From: Bacteroidetes bacterium 43-93 | GTDB taxonomy: Bacteria > Bacteroidota > Bacteroidia > Chitinophagales > Chitinophagaceae | Direction of reading: 5' to 3' | Length of the DNA: 64,000 nt | Assembly: GCA_001897855.1 (NCBI GenBank) | Contig: MKUO01000001.1 | Location: forward strand, 767,267 to 831,266 | Shown: positions 34,901 to 42,537 of the stretch, in pieces | Layout: each line of letters starts with the position of its first letter | Position numbering within the stretch: the stretch's first letter is position 1 | The notes under the pieces: model-generated | Seen by the model: only the letters and a program-made list of their open reading frames with translations | Databases searched by the model: none | Told to the model about the DNA's origin: nothing | Made by a program: the position numbers and the translations under genes

Positions 34901-35263
34901 CGCTTTCTGAAACCATGGATGCTGATCGGATGTGTGATTAATCACCAGTTCAGTAATTACCTTCAGTTTGCGTTTATGAGCTTCCTTCAACAATTTCTTA
35001 AACTGCGCAATGGTGCCATAGTTAGGATTAATGCTATAATAATTGGCAATATCATAGCCATCGTCTTTAAGCGGAGAAGGGTAGAAGGGTAGCAGCCATA
35101 TGGCGGTGACACCGAGGTTTTGCAAATAGTCCAGCTTTTCCATTAACCCCACAAAATCTCCTATTCCGTCGCAGTTGCCATCCCGGAATGCTTTAATATG
35201 TAATTCGTATATGATGGCATCTTTGTACCAATGCAGTTTATCGTCTATTGCGTCCTTTTTCAT
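31970..35263 (-). CDS. treS: Trehalose synthase - maltokinase fusion
   Basis: A 1097-residue protein with two enzymes. Residues 1 to about 550 are TreS (GH13_16), which interconverts trehalose and maltose: WYKDAIIYELHIKAFRDGNCDG, Asp208 (GFRLDAVPYLFE), Glu250 (LLAEANMWPED) and Asp316 (FLRNHDELTLEMV). Residues about 600-1097 are a maltokinase (Pep2/Mak): a kinase-like fold with HGDYHLGQ, catalytic Asp953, and metal-binding DFEGEP. Fusing the two passes maltose straight to phosphorylation, giving maltose-1-phosphate for GlgE. It is the middle gene of the glgE-treS-glgB unit, with 10- and 6-base gaps. This fusion is known from other bacteria. Confidence 0.95.
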   Translation of the reverse strand: MKKDAIDDKLHWYKDAIIYELHIKAFRDGNCDGIGDFVGLMEKLDYLQNLGVTAIWLLPFYPSPLKDDGYDIANYYSINPNYGTIAQFKKLLKEAHKRKLKVITELVINHTSDQHPWFQKARKAPKGSAARNFYVWTDNPEQYADARIIFQDFEKSNWTWDPIAQQYYWHRFFHHQPDLNYDNPAVQEEVFKILDFWCEMGVDGFRLDAVPYLFEREGTNCENLPETHAFLKKLRKHVDEKYPGTLLLAEANMWPEDSASYFGNGDECQMNYHFPVMPRMFMAIKMEDRYPITDIYDQTPAIPDICQWGIFLRNHDELTLEMVTDEERDYMYRVYVKDPQARINLGIRHRLAPLMENDRRKIELLNYLLFSLPGTPVIYYGDEIGMGDNYYLGDRDGVRTPMQWSLDRNAGFSEANPQRLYLPIVLDPLYHYEYVNVEVQNRNSSSLLWAMKKLISTRKRYLAFSRGDIKFIASENPKVLSFIRSYGDENILVIVNLSRFSQPVELDLSEYKGQTLTEMFSYNNFPQIKAASPYFFTMAPYECLWFEISSKEMVEDHPRHILEFERWPVFTDDAEDMFVDTILPAYLNKMRWFGGKARNTNSIDIANYTTLAIADSHVVMMILEVTYKSELPERYQLSLAFASGEQATKIADDFPNAVVCNASVKGTEGILYDALYSDSFRQYIFERLAERHKESVNHIVFSANRGLKNYAKNNNSIKSRILSAEQSNSSIIYDNAYFLKIYRKVDNVANPDVEITEFLTESTDFSHLPAFVGTIEWDTADGNIILGMVQEMVESNIDGWTFMLDRLKSYNEKILAAARADELMLKFNASQPPYQFDELPLQVKELLEPAVVERITQLGIRTGEMHLALASVKDIPEFNPEPFSLHYQRSLFSSFQSQVRSAYQSLQKNIKKLPPEVQAEAEEVLGLKDKVLERFRSIYSKKFEVIKVRVHGDYHLGQTLFTGKDIVILDFEGEPGRSYSERRIKRNALKDVAGMIRSFHYAAYGNLFLNNNTRKEDLSKLMPFAEQWHKYMSDLYLQTYLKTVSGSKLVPGDIEDVKTLMDVYILEKAIYELNYELNNRPNWVTIPLRGIKSIIQQ

Positions 35264-35273
35264 GTTTTCCGGA

Positions 35274-37223
35274 TTATTGTATCACCTTTAGCACGTGAGC
35301 AGGTATATCATGTGGATTCAAGGAAACGAAGTTCCATTCGTTCCATTCGTATTTATCGCCACTTAAGAGGTCGTGCACTACAAACGGCTTATCGTAAGAC
35401 ATACCCACCTTGTATAATGGCAGTTTTATGTTGCCGGTTTGCGTATTATAAGGATCGAGGTTTACTACAACTATAATAATGTTTTGCCTGCTGTCATCGG
35501 CCTTGATATAGCAGATGACCCGGTCATTATCTGTTGTTGCGAATTCGATATTATTGGTAGTTTGTAACGCAAGGTTCTCTTTCCTGATCCTATTCAAACG
35601 TGATATGATCTCTCTTGTTTTCGTATAGCTATTCCAATCCCAGTGTTTGATCTCGTACTTCTCATTATCATTATACTCCTCTTTGCCCGCCCGTGGTTCA
35701 TTGACGTTTAAATCATACACCGGGCCATATATACCATAAGACGATGATAAAGTACCTGCAAGTATTACCCGTGCTATATGTGCATTAACGCCGCCATGCA
35801 CTAGTTCTTCCGTAAGTATATCAGGTGTGTTTGGCCAAAAATTAGGTCTAAAATAATATTGAAGGTCTGTTTTGGTTAATTCCGTTATATACTCTTCAAG
35901 TTCTCTTTTTGTATTCCGCCATGCGAAATAGGTATAGGATTGGGTAAAGCCAACCTTAGCTAGGTGCTCCATAATTCTTGGGCGGGTAAAGGCTTCCGCA
36001 AGAAATATAAGTTGTGGATATTCTGCTTTAAGTTTATCTATAGCCCATTCCCAGAAAGGTATTGCTTTGGTATGTGGGTTATCTACCCTAAAGATATTAA
36101 CGCCATTATCTGCCCAGTATTGGATGACGCTTCTCAGCTCCTCCCAAAGGCTTTCAAAAGCTTCACTTTCAAAATTGAAAGGCAGGATATCCTCATATTT
36201 CTTTGGTGGATTTTCGGCGAACTGAATGGAACCATCTGCGCGCCATTTAAACCATTCCGGGTGTTGCTTTACATAGGGATGGTCGGGTGAACATTGGAAT
36301 GCAATATCCAACGCAATATCTATTCCTTGCTTTTGGGCAGCGGTAATCAATTTTTTAAAATCCTTCAAATTGCCCAGTTGCGGATGTATATCCTTATGGC
36401 CACCCGCTGTGCCACCAATTGCCCAGGGTGACCCGGGATCGGATTCTTCTGCGATGAGTGAATTGTTTTTGCCTTTACGGTTGGTTAATCCAATTGGGTG
36501 TATGGGTGGCAAGTATAATACATCAAATCCCATTTTGGCTATGGTGGGGAGTAGATTGCAGACATCGTTAAAAGTGCCATGCTTTCCGGGCTCAACAGCG
36601 GCAGACCTGGGGAATAACTCATACCAGGTGCTAAATACCGCTTTGGGGGGATCTACAGTAAGCTCAAAAGTTTGTGGATGGATAGTCGTGGCCATCTTAT
36701 TACGGTATTTACAGAACAGGCTGTTCATCGTCTCATCCTCTGTTAGTGTCATTCCTGCGGCAGATTCTGTAACTCCGTTCAACTCTTGCAGCCATTTCTG
36801 TATCGCAGCTTTATCTTTACCGGCAGCCCGCGTTAAAGCATCTTCTGCAATCGTTACCCCAGTTTTAAGGTCGACTAGTATATCCTGGCCGGCAGCATAT
36901 TTTTTTCGAATGCTATCCTGCCAGGTAGCGAAATGATTGATCCATGCAATTATCTGAAAACTATATTTTCCCAGTTTACCCGGAGTAAATGTAATGGTCC
37001 ATCGATCGTTATCGTGTAATTGCAGTTCCAGTTCATTCCATAGTTTTTGTGTGGAGTGTCGTATTAAAACACGGGCGGATACCTGATCGATGCCGTCCGT
37101 AAAAATGTCTGCTGAAATAGTAATTGGTTGATTGATAATGATTTTTGCGGGAAACTTGCCACAATCTACAGTGGGTAAAATATTGCTGATGATAACTCTT
37201 TTCCTGCCGGGAGTAATAGCCAT
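35274..37223 (-). CDS. glgE: Maltosyltransferase GlgE (alpha-1,4-glucan:maltose-1-phosphate)
   Basis: A 649-residue GH13_3 enzyme that transfers maltosyl units from maltose-1-phosphate to the non-reducing end of alpha-glucan. An N-terminal beta domain (about 20-115) contains IADIFTDG-like ISADIFTDGIDQVSARVL and DRWTITFTPGKLGKYSFQI. The barrel has FSTWYELFPRSA and the maltosyltransferase hallmark DVLYLPPIHPIGLTNRKGKN. Catalytic residues are Asp381 (IFRVDNPHTKAIPFWEW) and Glu410 (LAEAFTRP). It is the first gene of the minus-strand unit, divergent from otsA, and is the key step of the TreS-Mak-GlgE route. Confidence 0.95.
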   Translation of the reverse strand: MAITPGRKRVIISNILPTVDCGKFPAKIIINQPITISADIFTDGIDQVSARVLIRHSTQKLWNELELQLHDNDRWTITFTPGKLGKYSFQIIAWINHFATWQDSIRKKYAAGQDILVDLKTGVTIAEDALTRAAGKDKAAIQKWLQELNGVTESAAGMTLTEDETMNSLFCKYRNKMATTIHPQTFELTVDPPKAVFSTWYELFPRSAAVEPGKHGTFNDVCNLLPTIAKMGFDVLYLPPIHPIGLTNRKGKNNSLIAEESDPGSPWAIGGTAGGHKDIHPQLGNLKDFKKLITAAQKQGIDIALDIAFQCSPDHPYVKQHPEWFKWRADGSIQFAENPPKKYEDILPFNFESEAFESLWEELRSVIQYWADNGVNIFRVDNPHTKAIPFWEWAIDKLKAEYPQLIFLAEAFTRPRIMEHLAKVGFTQSYTYFAWRNTKRELEEYITELTKTDLQYYFRPNFWPNTPDILTEELVHGGVNAHIARVILAGTLSSSYGIYGPVYDLNVNEPRAGKEEYNDNEKYEIKHWDWNSYTKTREIISRLNRIRKENLALQTTNNIEFATTDNDRVICYIKADDSRQNIIIVVVNLDPYNTQTGNIKLPLYKVGMSYDKPFVVHDLLSGDKYEWNEWNFVSLNPHDIPAHVLKVIQ

Positions 37224-37387
37224 TTTGGATGTGCCGGTTTATTTATGAGAATGCTCCATAAAATTCGTACCATAAGAACAGATAGTTGGCAGATACTCAA
37301 AAACTTACCCTTATTGATAGAAGCAACCAGAGCAAACCTGCCATGTAGTGGCACAATGTTGTTATAGAAGTAGTCAAAGCCTCACGC

Positions 37388-38899
37388 ATGAAAGATACCT
37401 GGGACACACAGAAGAGAATTATTAACGTATCAAACAGGCTACCTGTTAAGATCACCGTAACGGATGGAGATATTAGTTTGCAAAATAGTGATGGCGGACT
37501 GGCAACCGGCTTAGGGAGCGTTTTTAATAAATACAAAAACATCTGGATAGGATGGCCCGGAGCTGAAGTGGATGGGCTAAGAAAAATGGAAGTTGAAGAA
37601 CTGTTAAAACCGGATCATTTGTTCCCGGTTTTTTTAAGCAAAAAAGAGATCGATAATTTTTACGAGGGCTTTTCAAACGAAATCATTTGGCCCCTGTTCC
37701 ACTATTTTACAAGTTATAGTGTATATGATCCTGAATATTGGGATGCTTATGTAAAGGTAAACCAGAAATTTGCGGACGAAGTTTTGGAACATGCAACCGA
37801 AGAAGACACTATATGGGTGCAGGATTACCAACTGATGTTGGTTCCACAAATGCTGAGACAAGCTAATCCTAAATTGCGCATTGGCTATTTTCATCATATA
37901 CCATTTCCCTCATCAGATGTATTTAAAGCATTGCCATGGAAAGAACAGATCATTAACGGATTGTTGGGAGCAGATGTAATTGGTTTTCAAACAAATAATG
38001 ATGTGTCGCATTTTAAGAATGCGGCAGTGAAGATTGGCGGCGCTTCTATAGGAACTGATAAATTAACTGTCAGCGACCGTCCTGTACAGGTATCATGCTT
38101 CCCGATCAGCATTGATTATGAAAAATACAGAGCGCTTGCCCAAAGCGCCGAAACAAAACGAATTGCTCAGAAATTACAGAAACAGATCGATACCAAAATC
38201 ATGATATCGATAGACCGGCTGGATTATAGCAAGGGTATCATCCAACGCTTGCAGGCATTTGAACTGTTTTTGAAGAACTATGAAGAGTGGCGTGGAAAGG
38301 TGACCTTTATACATCTTGTAGTTCCTTCCCGCGAAAATGTAGGCGGATACAAGCAGTTGAAACAGGAGATGAACAGGCTGATCACAGATATAAACGGGAA
38401 GTACGGAACGTTTGACTGGCAGCCGATACGGCACTTCTACAGGTCGTTCCCCCCGAATATGCTCTCGGCATTATACTCTACAGCTGACCTGGCAGTTGTT
38501 ACCCCAATTGTAGACGGGATGAACCTTGTGAGTAAAGAATATATAGCAAGTAATATTAACCTGAACGGTGCGCTGTTACTTAGTGAAGGTGCAGGTGCAG
38601 CGAATGAGCTTACCGAAAGCATTCTCGTTAACCCGAATGATATTACATCGTTTGCCGAAAAAATCAGCTATGGCCTGAACATGCCAATTGATCAAAAGCA
38701 AAAAACGCTGCTTGCTATGCAGAAGAAGGTAGAACGTGCGAACATATTTACATGGGCTAATAACTTCCTTGATAAGCTTATTAATGTTCCTTCAAAAAAG
38801 ACAAGCACCAAGCTTGTGAAGATAGATTCTATGTTGCCCGGCAGAATCGATACCCAATTTACGCTACCTACAAACGGGGCTTTTGTTGCCGGCCTGTAA
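37388..38899 (+). CDS. otsA: Trehalose-6-phosphate synthase OtsA
   Basis: A 503-residue GT20 enzyme that makes trehalose-6-phosphate from UDP- or ADP-glucose and glucose-6-phosphate. Seen: N-terminal VSNRLPVKIT, GGLATGLGSVF with the donor-binding Gly pair, IGWPGAEVDG, VWVQDYQLMLVPQMLR, FHHIPFPSSDVFKALPW, SIDRLDYSKGI, and the C-terminal VVTPIVDGMNLVSKEYIA with LLSEGAGAANEL. It ends shortly after the synthase domain, with no HAD-type phosphatase domain of the kind fused in many OtsAB proteins, and no otsB gene is in the window. It is divergent from glgE and starts the otsA-glucosidase-treZ unit. Confidence 0.94.
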   Translation: MKDTWDTQKRIINVSNRLPVKITVTDGDISLQNSDGGLATGLGSVFNKYKNIWIGWPGAEVDGLRKMEVEELLKPDHLFPVFLSKKEIDNFYEGFSNEIIWPLFHYFTSYSVYDPEYWDAYVKVNQKFADEVLEHATEEDTIWVQDYQLMLVPQMLRQANPKLRIGYFHHIPFPSSDVFKALPWKEQIINGLLGADVIGFQTNNDVSHFKNAAVKIGGASIGTDKLTVSDRPVQVSCFPISIDYEKYRALAQSAETKRIAQKLQKQIDTKIMISIDRLDYSKGIIQRLQAFELFLKNYEEWRGKVTFIHLVVPSRENVGGYKQLKQEMNRLITDINGKYGTFDWQPIRHFYRSFPPNMLSALYSTADLAVVTPIVDGMNLVSKEYIASNINLNGALLLSEGAGAANELTESILVNPNDITSFAEKISYGLNMPIDQKQKTLLAMQKKVERANIFTWANNFLDKLINVPSKKTSTKLVKIDSMLPGRIDTQFTLPTNGAFVAGL

Positions 38900-38976
38900 G
38901 CCTTTATAATGTGAAATATTTCTACTCGCTATAAATGGCATGAGATTATTCAAGGTATAGTCAGGCAATTAATATT

Positions 38977-40581
38977 ATGGAGAATAGCAGGCAATATCTA
39001 TGGTGGCAAAGTGGCGTTATCTATCAAGTCTATCCCCGCTCTTTCCAGGATAGTAGTAATGACGGGATAGGAGATATACGGGGAATCATTAAACGCCTTG
39101 ATTATTTACAATGGCTTGGTATTAATATCATCTGGCTGTCTCCGGTGTATCCTTCTCCTATGAAGGACTTTGGTTATGATATAACAGATTATACAGCTAT
39201 TCATCCGCTATTTGGCACCATGGACGATTTTGACTGGCTGCTGCAGGAATTGCATCAACGGCAAATGAAACTTGTTATAGACCTGGTACCTAATCATACA
39301 TCTGATGAGCATCCATGGTTCAAAGAGTCAAGATCTTCAGAAGATAATCCCAAACGCAACTGGTATATATGGGCAGATGCTACAGTAGATAATAAACCAC
39401 CCAATAACTGGCTTAGTGTTTTTGGTGGAAGCGCATGGGAATGGGATGAAGAGACACAGCAATATTACTATCATGCTTTTTTAAAAGAACAACCAGACCT
39501 GAATTACAGGGAACCAGAAGTGGTAAAAGCACTGGGCAATATCATGAAGTTTTGGCTGGATAAAGGAGTAGATGGTTTTCGTATAGACGTGATATGGCAT
39601 CTTATTAAGGATAAACTCCTGCGTAATAATCCTACCAACCCGGATTACCGTGATTACATGCCTACTTACGATTCATTGCTGCCTGTATATTCTACCGATC
39701 AGCCCGAAGTGCACGAGATCGTATCTTATATGCGATCGATATTAGATGAGTACCCGGAAAGAATGATGATAGGCGAAGTGTACTTGCCCATCCACAGCCT
39801 GGTGACCTATTACGGTATAAATAATAATGGAGCGCAATTGCCATTTAATTTTTTATTACTGCAAACTCCATGGGATGCGTTGCATATATCTTCTATGGTA
39901 GATGAGTACTTAAGCGCATTACCCCCTAAAGGATGGCCAAACTGGGTATTGGGGAATCATGACCAGCCACGCATCCGAAGCCGTGTAGGATCAGACCAGG
40001 CAAGAGTTGCTGCGATACTGCTATTGACATTGCCCGGTACACCTACTATGTATTATGGAGATGAGATAGGGATGCAGGATGTGCCCATACCACTTGAAGA
40101 GCAGCATGATCCGCAGGGATTGAATATGCCTGAAAAAAATATAAGCAGAGATCCGGAACGTACGCCTATGCAATGGGATACTAGTGTGTATAGCGGATTT
40201 TCAGAAGCCAGGCCATGGCTTCGGGTAGATAAGATGGCGGATATAGAGAACGTGGAAGTACAAAAAAAGGGCCAATGGTCGATGTTATTGCTGTATAAAA
40301 AGCTGATAGCATTAAGACAAAAGGAATGGAGCCTGATGGCCGGGAATTATGATTGCATCTACCACGACCGGCAAGGTTTCGTATATACGAGGAAGCTGGA
40401 AGGACATGATAGCTTTTTGATAGCACTGAACCTGAGTCATCGGCAATGCTGTTTTAAACTACCGGAAGGAATTGAGGGAAAGGTGGAAGTAGCAACGATT
40501 CCTGAATTGGAAAATACAATGGTTGCTAATGTTATTTATTTAAGTGGAGACGAAGGGATAGTAGTTCGTTTAAAGGCGTAA
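38977..40581 (+). CDS. GH13 alpha-glucosidase (oligo-1,6-glucosidase type)
   Basis: A 534-residue enzyme with a single GH13 barrel: WWQSGVIYQVYPRSFQDSSN at the start, then the catalytic residues Asp204 (GFRIDVIWHL), Glu267 (MIGEVYLP) and Asp329 (GNHDQPRIRSR). It has the active-site loop GTPTMYYGDEIGM. The IWHLIKDKLLRNNP stretch resembles exo-alpha-glucosidases of GH13_17/30, which act on maltose and short oligomers from the non-reducing end, rather than trehalose synthase, since the TreS-specific insert is missing. The exact bond preference is not fixed by sequence. Gaps to otsA (77 bases) and treZ (4 bases) fit one transcript. Confidence 0.88.
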   Translation: MENSRQYLWWQSGVIYQVYPRSFQDSSNDGIGDIRGIIKRLDYLQWLGINIIWLSPVYPSPMKDFGYDITDYTAIHPLFGTMDDFDWLLQELHQRQMKLVIDLVPNHTSDEHPWFKESRSSEDNPKRNWYIWADATVDNKPPNNWLSVFGGSAWEWDEETQQYYYHAFLKEQPDLNYREPEVVKALGNIMKFWLDKGVDGFRIDVIWHLIKDKLLRNNPTNPDYRDYMPTYDSLLPVYSTDQPEVHEIVSYMRSILDEYPERMMIGEVYLPIHSLVTYYGINNNGAQLPFNFLLLQTPWDALHISSMVDEYLSALPPKGWPNWVLGNHDQPRIRSRVGSDQARVAAILLLTLPGTPTMYYGDEIGMQDVPIPLEEQHDPQGLNMPEKNISRDPERTPMQWDTSVYSGFSEARPWLRVDKMADIENVEVQKKGQWSMLLLYKKLIALRQKEWSLMAGNYDCIYHDRQGFVYTRKLEGHDSFLIALNLSHRQCCFKLPEGIEGKVEVATIPELENTMVANVIYLSGDEGIVVRLKA

Positions 40582-40585
40582 TAGT

Positions 40586-42409
40586 ATGGAAAGAAATATA
40601 GGAGCCAATATTATAAATGATCAATGCGTTTTTGAAGTTTGGGCACCTGAGAAAGAGAAAATAGCGCTGCACATCGTATCTCCTGCTGACGAAATCTTTG
40701 AAATGCAGAAGGATGTGAAAGGTTACTTCCACATTTGCTTGCCCGGCTCTTATACAGGATGCAGGTATTATTATAACTTGGATGGGAAAGACTATCCTGA
40801 TCCTGCGTCTTTTTGCCAACCTGATGGGGTTGACGGACCTTCGCAATTGGTGGATCATCGTTTTGAATGGACGGATGATAGCTGGAGAAATATACCGCTT
40901 AGTGATTACATTATCTACGAGTTGCATATCGGTACATTTACAGACGAGGGCACATTTGAAGCGGCGATAGAAAGACTGGACGACTTGGCAGCACTGGGTG
41001 TTAATGCTATTGAGATCATGCCGGTTGCTCAATTTCCCGGTTCGCGAAACTGGGGTTATGATGGCGTGTTTCCCTATGCTGCACAAAACAGCTACGGTGG
41101 CTACATAGGACTTAAAAAACTGGTCAACGCGTGTCACGAAAAAGGCATTGCCTTAATACTGGATGTCGTTTATAATCACATGGGACCTGAAGGAAATTGC
41201 CTTCCGATGTTTGCTCCTTATTTTACCGCCAAATATAGAACGCCATGGGGAGACGCGATAAACTATGACGAGGAGTATAGTGATGGAGTAAGGGAATATT
41301 TCTGCGGCAATGCTTTGTATTGGCTAAAATATTTTCATATAGACGCCTTAAGACTGGATGCCATACACCAGATGTATGATTTCGGAGCGCTACATTTTTG
41401 GGAATATCTGCGTGGAGAGCTGGACGTATTTAATCTGCAAACTGGGAAAGTTCGCTATTTAATTGCAGAATCAGACCTCAATAATCCGAAGGTTGTAAAA
41501 GATATAGAGGGCGGCGGTTACGGGTTTAATGCGCAATGGCTGGACGATTTCCATCATGCTTTATATGTATTGATCTATCCGAAGGGTAAAGACCGCTATC
41601 GCGACTTTGGTAAGATAGACCAGCTCGCAAAAGCATATACGGATGGATATGTTCATAGTGGCCAGTTTGTAAGTTTTCGAAAACGTAAATTTGGTCAGCC
41701 CTCTGTGGGCTTGCCTGGAGATCGCTTCATCGCTTTTATACAAAATCATGACCAGGTAGGAAATACGTTAAAAGGAGACCGGTTATCGAACCAGGTTGAT
41801 CTTCCGCAATTAAAAGTTGCAGCTTCGGCACTGTTGCTTGCACCTTATATACCTATGCTGTTTATGGGAGAAGAATATGCGGAAGACGCACCTTTCACAT
41901 ACTTCGTTGATCATAAAGATCCTAAGCTTATAGAAGCTATACGAGAAGGACGGATGAAAGAGTTTGCACATGAAAACTGGCAAGAAGGGCCTGCTGATGC
42001 TAAAAGTTATGAGACCTTTTCGCGTTGCAAGCTGCAGTGGGAAACGCGCAACGATGGCAAACATGGAGAACTACTTGACTGGTATAAGACTTTGATAAAA
42101 TTGCGGAAGAGCCACAAAGCCTTAAAAAACTTTGACAGGCAGTACACAAGGGTACATATTATATCGGATACCGTGTTTATACTGCACCGAATAAGTAAAG
42201 ATGAGACGGAGGAATTACTGGCTGTATTTAATTTGTCTGGCGAAGAACAAAAGACAGTAATGTTGACGCAGTACAATCATTTTCGGTTGTTGCTTTCTTC
42301 CTGCGAGAGCAGTGATGGCGGTCATTTCTACCCCAATATTTTTAATGCACCTTCTATTTCATTGCCTGGTTATTCGGTTGCAGTATATACCAATTGCCAG
42401 TCCATGTAA
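40586..42409 (+). CDS. treZ: Malto-oligosyltrehalose trehalohydrolase TreZ
   Basis: A 607-residue GH13_10 enzyme that cuts trehalose from the end of malto-oligosyltrehalose made by TreY. An N-terminal domain (about 8-85, with CVFEVWAPEKEKIALHIV) precedes the barrel: IYELHIGTFTDEGTFEAAI, MPVAQFPGSRNWGYDGV. Catalytic residues are Asp258 (LRLDAIHQMYDFGALHF), Glu295 (LIAESDLNNP) and Asp389 (IQNHDQVGN). The GSRNWGYDGVFPYAAQNSYGG and HQMYDFGA features separate it from GlgB. Its partner TreY sits about 10 kb upstream within the same locus. Its hairpin-like terminator follows. Confidence 0.95.
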   Translation: MERNIGANIINDQCVFEVWAPEKEKIALHIVSPADEIFEMQKDVKGYFHICLPGSYTGCRYYYNLDGKDYPDPASFCQPDGVDGPSQLVDHRFEWTDDSWRNIPLSDYIIYELHIGTFTDEGTFEAAIERLDDLAALGVNAIEIMPVAQFPGSRNWGYDGVFPYAAQNSYGGYIGLKKLVNACHEKGIALILDVVYNHMGPEGNCLPMFAPYFTAKYRTPWGDAINYDEEYSDGVREYFCGNALYWLKYFHIDALRLDAIHQMYDFGALHFWEYLRGELDVFNLQTGKVRYLIAESDLNNPKVVKDIEGGGYGFNAQWLDDFHHALYVLIYPKGKDRYRDFGKIDQLAKAYTDGYVHSGQFVSFRKRKFGQPSVGLPGDRFIAFIQNHDQVGNTLKGDRLSNQVDLPQLKVAASALLLAPYIPMLFMGEEYAEDAPFTYFVDHKDPKLIEAIREGRMKEFAHENWQEGPADAKSYETFSRCKLQWETRNDGKHGELLDWYKTLIKLRKSHKALKNFDRQYTRVHIISDTVFILHRISKDETEELLAVFNLSGEEQKTVMLTQYNHFRLLLSSCESSDGGHFYPNIFNAPSISLPGYSVAVYTNCQSM

Positions 42410-42432
42410 ATTGGCTTTGGCAATGCCGTTCT

Positions 42433-42472
42433 GATGCCTGTCAGTTTAATACCTGACCTGCATCATTTATTT
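42433..42472 (+). terminator. Probable terminator after treZ
   Basis: GATGC-CT-GTCAG pairs with CTGAC-CT-GCATC (42433-42464), two 5-bp stems with a small symmetric internal loop, followed by ATTTATTT. Confidence 0.6.
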
Positions 42473-42501
42473 AAATCGGCCATTGAGGTTGTTTTGTAAG
42501 C

Positions 42502-42520
42502 ATTCTTTATAGTGAAGAAT
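42502..42520. promoter_or_regulatory. Inverted repeat before the efflux operon
   Basis: ATTCTT-N7-AAGAAT, a perfect 6-bp dyad 17 bases before ATG 42538. A possible operator for the tolC-macAB genes. Confidence 0.35.
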
Positions 42521-42537
42521 ACTTATAACAAGTGGTG

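Noticed and set aside
22561..42409. Polysaccharide utilisation locus (SusC/SusD type)
   Set aside because: No SusC, SusD or surface lipoprotein is present, and the enzymes lack signal peptides; this is internal glucan and trehalose metabolism.
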